Positions 58,221-64,000 of a DNA stretch of 64,000 nt are shown in pieces. A program made the translations under genes and the position numbers. This DNA comes from Calamus simplicifolius (lineage: Eukaryota > Streptophyta > Magnoliopsida > Arecales > Arecaceae), in the NCBI GenBank assembly GCA_900491605.1, contig UESW01000082.1:43434-107433 (forward strand), in the 5' to 3' direction. Below the pieces are notes generated by a model. That model had not been told where the DNA came from. It worked only from the letters and a program-made list of their open reading frames with translations, and did not search any database. Position 1 is the first letter of the stretch. Every line of letters starts with the position of its first letter.

Positions 58221-59427
58221 CTCAAAGCCCTGCACTAGCCAGGCACAAAGACAAGTGTACCACTGGCAGAGCAGTGTGCCGCTGGCTCTCAACAACAAAA
58301 GCCCGGCGCCCCGTCGGCACTCAAAGCCCTGCACTAGCCAGGCACAAAGCCCAGTGTACCACTGGCAGAGCAGTGTGCCACTGGCTCTCAACAACAAAAG
58401 CCCGGTGCCCTATCGGCACTCAAAGTCTTGCACTAGCAGGCACAAAGCCCAGTGTACCACTGGCAGAGCAGTGTGCCACTGGCTCTCAACAACAAAGCCC
58501 GGCACCCCGTCGGCACTCAAAGCCCTGCACTAGCCAGGCACAAAGCCCAGTGTACCACTGGCAGAGCAGTGTGCCACTGGCTCTCAACAACAAAAGCCCG
58601 GCGCCCCGTCGGCACTCAAAGCCCTGCACTAGCCAGGCACAAAGCCCAGTGTACCACTGGCAGAGCAGTGTGCCACTGGCTCTCAACAATAAAAGCCCGG
58701 CGCCCCGCCGGCACTCAAAGCCCTGCACTAGCCAGGCACAAAGCCCAGTGTACCACTAGCAGAGCAGTGTGCCACTGGCTCTCAACAACAAAAGCCCGGC
58801 GCCCCGTCGGCACTCAAAGCCCTGCACTAGCCAGGCACAAAGCTCAGTGTACCACTCGCAGAGCAGTGTACCACTGGCTCTCAACAACAAAAGCCCGGCG
58901 CCCCGTCGGCACTCAAAGCCCTGCACTAGCCAGGCACAAAGCCCAGTGTACCACTGGCAGAGCAGTGTGCCACTGGCTCTCAACAACAAAAGCCCGGCGT
59001 CCCGTCGGCACTCAAAGCCCTGCACTAGCCAGGCACAAAGCCCAGTGTACCACTGGCAGAGCAGTGTGCCACTGGCTCTCAACAACAAAAGCCCAGCGCC
59101 CCGCCGGCACTCATAGCCCTACACTAGCCAGGCACAAAGCCCAGTGTACCACTGGCAGAGCAGTGTGCCACTGGCTCTCAACAACAAAAGCCCGGCGCCC
59201 GTCGGCACTTAAAGCCCTGCACTAGCCAGGCACAAAGCCCAGTGTACCATTGGCAGAGCAGTGTGCCACTGGCTCTCAACAACAAAAGCCCGGCGCCCCG
59301 CCGGCACTCAAAGCCCTGCACTAGCCAGGCACAAAGCCCAGTGTACCACTGGCAGAGCAGTGTGCCACTGGCTCTCAACAACAAAAGCTCGGCGCCCCGT
59401 CGGCACTCAAAGCCCTGCACTAGCCAA
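58221..59427 (+). repeat. 99-bp minisatellite, 12 units plus a partial
   Basis: Units starting 'ctcaaagccctgcactagcc' begin at 58221, 58320, 58419, 58516, 58615, 58714, 58813, 58912, 59011, 59110, 59208, 59307 and 59406 (partial). Ten of the twelve full units are exactly 99 bp. Because 99 is divisible by three and no stop falls in some frames, long repetitive ORFs appear on both strands. These are not genes. Confidence 0.97.
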
Positions 59428-59430
59428 AAC

Positions 59431-59817
59431 AAAAGCCAAAAAATTGTGGTCACCAAAGATGATAGTTTTGGCTTTTGTTTTGGTTTTCTCCTTACAATAT
59501 AAAAAAAAAAATGGTCACCATGGATGCCATACAATATAAAAAATAGTGGTCACCATGGATGATAGTTTTGGTTTTGGTTTTGATTTTCTCCTAATAATAT
59601 AAAAAGCAATGGTCACCATGGATGATAGTTTTAACTTCGGTTTTGGTTTCTCCTCGGATGAAGTGGCAAAATGAAATATAAGAGGAGGCCGGGGGAAGGA
59701 TTGTATGCAACGTATCGTTTGAAAAGTTTTAATCATGTGTTCTATTTAATTATATAATTAATGTCCTACCTTCTCAAAAATTATAATCCCACATTCTATT
59801 TATTTATTGCATATTTT
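59431..59817 (-). repeat. Family R copy d, displaced tail, and duplicon end
   Basis: It continues the sequence interrupted at 55807: tandem 'ggtcaccatggatgatagtttt' units and 'cgtttgaaaagttttaatc', as in 5560-5948. Homology ends at 'attgcatatttt'. Confidence 0.8.
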
Positions 59818-60346
59818 AAACGAAGTTATAATCTTCTTGCATTTGCTAAGGAGATAAAAGTTCCATATCTATCTATAGCAAATATTGATAATCCAGAGAG
59901 AGGCCATGGACATCATCACGCTCTCATAATCCGTAAGATATTGTTCTTATCATTTTAATTTTACATACAGATCCTTATCTGCTATTAAAAATATGGCACT
60001 TTGATATTTGGTCAGATTATAAATAGGAAAAAAAGCTTTACAACAGGATTCCTCATTTATGGTCATTGAAGATTTTGTTTCCTTTATAGACAGATGCATT
60101 GCACTTGCATTCAAATTTTGCTCTGTTTCCTTAACAAAACAAAACAAATAATTCATACGAGATGCTTAAGAGACTACATAGTAGTTGATGATGATATTTT
60201 AGCAATTCTCATACGACAATTGTTATATATATAATCAGTTAAGACTTTGAATTAGGGATAAATGTCTGATTATTTTAATTTGATGATCACAAAATCTGTA
60301 TTAAGCTTGCCGCCATTGATACTCATTATTCTTTTGTAAGAATATC

Positions 60347-60385
<39 letters not shown>

Positions 60386-60999
60386 CATCAACCATAGTTG
60401 TCAGATCCAGCTCGGACATTGACTCGGCCAAGGGCGTGGGTCATTGGATCACTGGTTCAACCGTCGAGTCTCCAGTTAAACCATTGATCAATTATTTTAA
60501 TATAAAAATATTTATTTAATAAAAAAAATTTTTAATAAAAAAATTAAGGTTAACATGATAATAAAACTCATGGCCCTATTCGATTCAGGCTAGTCTAACC
60601 GATTCATGGGTGAACCGGATGGGTTGACCGGATATAATTTGGTGACTCTAGTCTCCACTATGTGGCTTAAAGTTTCTAATTCTTCTTTAATTATTTATCT
60701 TTGAGTATTTCAATTAAATTTATGTTTTAGATTTATGTATATTTTTGGCACCGCTAAAGGATATAATCGTAATTTTTCAAGGTAAAACATTATTTTTTCA
60801 ATATTTATAAAAATATGACTAAATTAATGTTGTGGATTATAATTTTAATAATTTATCATGAATACAAGCAAAACATTATGTCTTGATTTTTTTAATATTA
60901 TTAAAATAATACTATGAAATATGAAAATAGTAGTAACTTTTGTAACAAAATGTAGCATTTTCTTTTAATAATATTTACGCCAATGGAAAAAATATATAG
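59818..60999. other. AT-rich spacer
   Basis: No gene seen. It contains a (TA)n run near 60352-60381. At 60397-60655 there is a 'ggttcaacc...gtgaaccggatgggttgaccgg' block typical of a widespread plant short repeat; its terminal repeats are too weak to call a class. Confidence 0.5.
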
Positions 61000-62005
61000 C
61001 CATGTAACAAATGCCATAATGCCAGAAGGAAGAAGTTTGTTATACAATTTGGTCTTCAATTGGGGTATAATTTTTCTTAATCCAAATTATATCTAGAAGA
61101 AAATGAAAATATTAAATTAGAAAATCCAGGCCTGATTCGCTTTTCAAATTGGGTTCAATTTTTGACCTTGCTGGATTAAACGATTCGAGTTTGGCCTGAC
61201 GATCGAGTCAAGAACGGAATGGATCGGCGGTAGACTAAATCCATTTGCAACCCGATGCTCTTAAAAATTATTTTAAAAATATCCACTCATCATATCAACG
61301 CTCCACTTTCCATCATACGTCCTCCGACCGTGGAGGGAGCAAGAAATACCGATGAACAGCAGCGATTAATTTTACAAGGTTAAGGCAGAGTATAAGTGGA
61401 AAATAAATATTATAACAAACTTTCGGAAAGCTTACATTGTTCTTCCCTTTCATACTGCATTAAAATATATATATATATATATATATTATAAGGCCATAAT
61501 CCATAATATAAACCTGATTTCCTTCACGACCTTAATCCACGAGCTTGAGTTGATTAATCTTGGATGAGGATTTCCCGTCGCAGTGATTGAAAAGATCTTC
61601 GAAGGTCGCCGAAGATGCTCATGACATCCCTTCATATCGAACCACTTCAAGCAGGAAATTCTGGCTCCGCTACGAACGACTCATAGCGAATCTGGAGGTG
61701 CCGTGCGGTTAGGGTGGTGGTAGAAGTGCCACCTTTGGAGACGGCGAGAAACAAGCTGTAATCTAGAGCCTCCAAAGAAACAAAGCAACAAGCTGCCCGT
61801 TCCCACGCTATAACATGAAGCTAGAGAGCAGCATGTTCAGTCGTTCCTCCAATTCAGGACTCCACCAAGGCGATCTCCACCGTCTGGCGAGAAAGAGGCT
61901 GCCTCGAACCCCCCGGTCGCAAGATATTTAGGTATGGATGGTATTGGAACAACAGAAAAACTAATGGCGCCGGCCACCATGGATGATAGTTTTGGTTTGG
62001 GTTTT
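61000..62005 (-). repeat. Dispersed repeat family R, copy a
   Basis: Aligns with 33340-34270, including 'acaaatgcca(a/t)aatgcca', 'agaaaat(t/c)caggcctgat' and 'gaggctgc'. The minus strand has the decayed exon-like block (about 61510-61660) with QLKLVD and VYIMDY. It is interrupted at 62005 by a Gypsy LTR. A (TA)n run lies at about 61466-61488. Confidence 0.65.
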
Positions 62006-64000
62006 TGTCACGCCCCAGACCTAGTATCAGGCTAGGGTAAACCCGCCGCGTTCCGGGCACGCAAGGCGTTACAAAAATTTTCACATTATATATATAAACC
62101 AAGTCAAATACAATACTAAAAGTTTTGGGCTAACACCCTTACACACCACAATAATAAAGTCTGGGCATCAAGCCCTACACATATGTAATACTGGGGTTAC
62201 AACAAAATAATGGTCTCGTTTTATTTAATAGAAGATCCATCACCCCACCAATCCATCTTCAACCTCGTGGCTCTGACAAAAACATTGTAAGATTTTTGTG
62301 AGCTTACACTCAGTAAGTAAGCCACGTTATACAGTCAAATCATAGCATAGCAATCAATAAGCACATAAATGATTTGCATGCTTAAACATTCCAAATACTC
62401 AAACATGCAATGTAAGTAAACCCACTGTTTATACTCTCAATGGTAACTGTAAATGTGACCCACGGCCCTGCAATATCTCAATAGTGTACCAACAAGCATC
62501 CCCCTACTGAAAGGGTCCAGATACCAGGGTCACGCCATGTCAAAATCCACCAGAACACATACTCTATATGTGTGATGCCACATCGAACCAAGCAGAACAC
62601 GTCCTCTAGATGTGTGATGCCACCTCATAGAACTCAGAACACATCCTCTAGATGCGTGATGCCATAGCGAACCCAAGCAGAACACATCCTCTAGATGTGT
62701 GATGGCATAAACAAGCAGAACACGTCCTCTAGACGTGTAGGTGGCATAAACAAGCAGAACACATCCTCTAGACGTGTAGGTGGCATAAACAAGCAGAACA
62801 CGTCCTCTAGACATGTGTGTGGTATGACATGATAAAGGAGAACCGCGGCGACACATAACAGTACCTCACATCACATGCACTCATCATATCAATAACAACT
62901 CTATATTGCATAAACAGTGGATTATACTTACTGAACAATTGCATGTAATAAATCACATCAATATCATAATAACTGCATCTCTCATGCATAGCATCCACAT
63001 ATGAAATCATAGCACATAAACAGCCATGTATCATAATATTCATTTACCTTCAATTTAGCCAATAACATTTCTTCATGTCACAATTCACAATTTAAACATT
63101 CATATAATGAATAATTTATTAAATATGATTAACTGGCTTACTTACCTCAGTACGTAAACAGGTATATATCAGCTAGTCAGATGTCTGAGCACCTACAGGA
63201 TCATTTTACACAATTAATTTATTAGCAAAGAATATTAAAATGACCCTTATGATTTCTACCCAGACTAGTTCACGGGCCCTACTTTGGGCTCAATATCTCC
63301 CACTATATACATCCAATTGGGGAAATAAAAATACCCCAGAAACTAGAATTCACCAATTCTAGCCATATAATATTTTGCTAATCCCGGCCCGTTACGGGGC
63401 CCAAAAACAGCCCAAACTTCTAATGCTGCAACCCAAAAGGCCTGAACCGGCCGGCCCAGCCGGCCCGTTCAAATCAAAGCCACCTGATCCCCTGTTTCAC
63501 CGAACAGGGGACGGAAACTTAGCCGGCGGCCGGGGCCACCGCCGGCCAAATTGAGGGTGGCCCTGCCGCCGGTGGCCGGGCCAGAGCCGGCCGCCGCCGC
63601 GGCCGGCCGCCAAACCTCCTCTCTCTCCCTCAATTTGTCACTTCTTCTTATTCTCCTCCGCGCGGCACATCATGTGCCGGTGGTACGGCCGGCCACCTTG
63701 GCCGGCCGGACCTCCACCGGATGCACGCCCGGTGCCGGTGGAGGTGACAGGCCAAAGCTCGAGCCGGCGAGGGCGAGCATGCCGTCGGGCCCGAACCAAC
63801 CGGCGGAAGCCAACGCACGAGAGGAGGGCCAATTGGCCCTCTCTCTCCTCTCTCTCTCCACCACCACCCCGCCGGACGCCTCCTCGGCGCCGGCGGAGTC
63901 GTCGGCCAAAACTCAGGCCCGGCGAGGCGGTGTGACCGCAACTCCCTCGCTCTCTCTGTCTCACGCTCTCTCTATCTCACGATCTCTATCTCTCTCCCAC
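62006..64000 (-). repeat. Gypsy LTR, probably minus-strand, truncated by the window end
   Basis: The plus strand begins TGTCACGCCCC at 62006, right where family R is broken. Read on the minus strand it ends GGTCTGGGGCGTGACA, which parallels the end of the 11417-13192 LTR (GGGCATGGCA). Other parallels are 'actgagtgtaagctcac' and a tandem array at a matching place. The GC-rich, pyrimidine-rich 63400-64000 part would then be the R/U5-like leader region. No primer site or pol is visible, so element type and orientation are inferred. Confidence 0.55.
62560..62825 (-). repeat. ~39-44 bp tandem repeats in the LTR
   Basis: About seven units of 'agcagaacac(g/a)tcctctaga(t/c)gtgt' with variable spacers. 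It is the source of the repetitive minus-strand ORF at 62530-62856, which is not a gene. Confidence 0.9.

Larger units (their letters stand above)
55808..59430 (+). mobile_element. Internally deleted Ty3/Gypsy (Tat-like) relic
   Basis: It interrupts duplicon copy 2 between 'tgggtgg' and 'gtggtcacc', which are ~25 bases apart in copy 1. It consists of an LTR (55808 to about 57315), a gag N-terminal ORF (57404-57934), a short integrase C-terminal ORF (57942-58119) and a 99-bp minisatellite (58221-59427). Protease, RT, RNase H and most of integrase are gone, and there is no 3' LTR. The LTR is GC-rich and repeat-laden. Confidence 0.75.
34395..59817. repeat. Segmental duplicon, copy 2, expanded by insertions
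   Basis: The parts 34395-40156, 55781-55807 and about 59431-59817 are colinear with 104-5948. Between them lie the Tork-like Copia (with Sirevirus B inside) and the Tat-like Gypsy relic. The insertions account for about 19 kb of the length difference. Confidence 0.85.

Noticed and set aside
58120..59539. Long repetitive ORFs on both strands, and a CRISPR-like appearance
   Set aside because: The 99-bp units are contiguous, with no unique spacers, so this is a minisatellite. Open frames result from a unit length divisible by three.
62530..62856. 108-codon repetitive minus-strand ORF
   Set aside because: It is the translation of a ~40-bp tandem repeat within a Gypsy LTR.
63638..63964. Arg/Gly/Pro-rich ORFs on both strands suggesting a GC-rich host exon
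   Set aside because: Composition-driven, with no domain. The position fits the leader part of the LTR starting at 62006. A host first exon cannot be excluded from the window alone.

Overview
The window looks like plant nuclear DNA, most likely from a monocot and possibly a palm-like genome; that assignment is an impression from repeat style, not proven. It is almost wholly a nested pile of transposable elements. I found no rRNA, tRNA, CRISPR or prokaryotic feature, and no convincing intact host gene. Nearly every coding stretch is a broken transposon gene with stops and frameshifts.

Layout. 1-3191: minus-strand CACTA (En/Spm) relic with TNP2-like and Transposase_24-like fragments. 3192-6605: repeats with no recognised gene. 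6620-11416: two tandem degenerate hAT relics. 11417-16948: plus-strand Ty3/Gypsy element (Tekay/Del-like) with 5' LTR, gag, protease, RT and RNase H. It is split by Sirevirus A (16949-28213, TSD gggac), which carries gag-pol and an extra ORF. 28219-28745: Gypsy debris on both strands. 28899-33331: non-autonomous CACTA element (TSD tga) carrying a captured ARM-repeat gene fragment and a Ulp1-like protease. 33340-34390: dispersed repeat family R. 34395-59817: a second copy of the first 5.9 kb, expanded by insertions. These insertions are a Copia (Tork-like) element at 40157-55775 (TSD ccctc), Sirevirus B nested inside it at 43980-54296 (TSD atatg), and a deleted Tat-like Gypsy relic at about 55808-59430. 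59818-62005: AT-rich DNA and another R copy. 62006-64000: part of a Gypsy LTR, probably on the minus strand.

Order of events. Matching target-site duplications and the two-copy structure give a relative order. The CACTA relic plus R repeat was duplicated. Tork-like Copia then entered copy 2, and Sirevirus B entered the Copia. Independently the hAT relic was duplicated, Gypsy entered hAT copy 2, and Sirevirus A entered Gypsy.

Most notable signals. (1) Both Sireviruses have, just upstream of their extra ORF, palindromic motifs of the type found in their own LTR, although the two LTR motif types differ. This suggests an internal LTR-like promoter. (2) Both have an inverted repeat bracketing the polypurine tract/3' LTR junction. 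(3) The CACTA element at 28899-33331 carries a chimeric host-gene exon. (4) A probable TRIM element is present in one duplicon copy only. (5) A 99-bp minisatellite lies downstream of an internally deleted Gypsy element.
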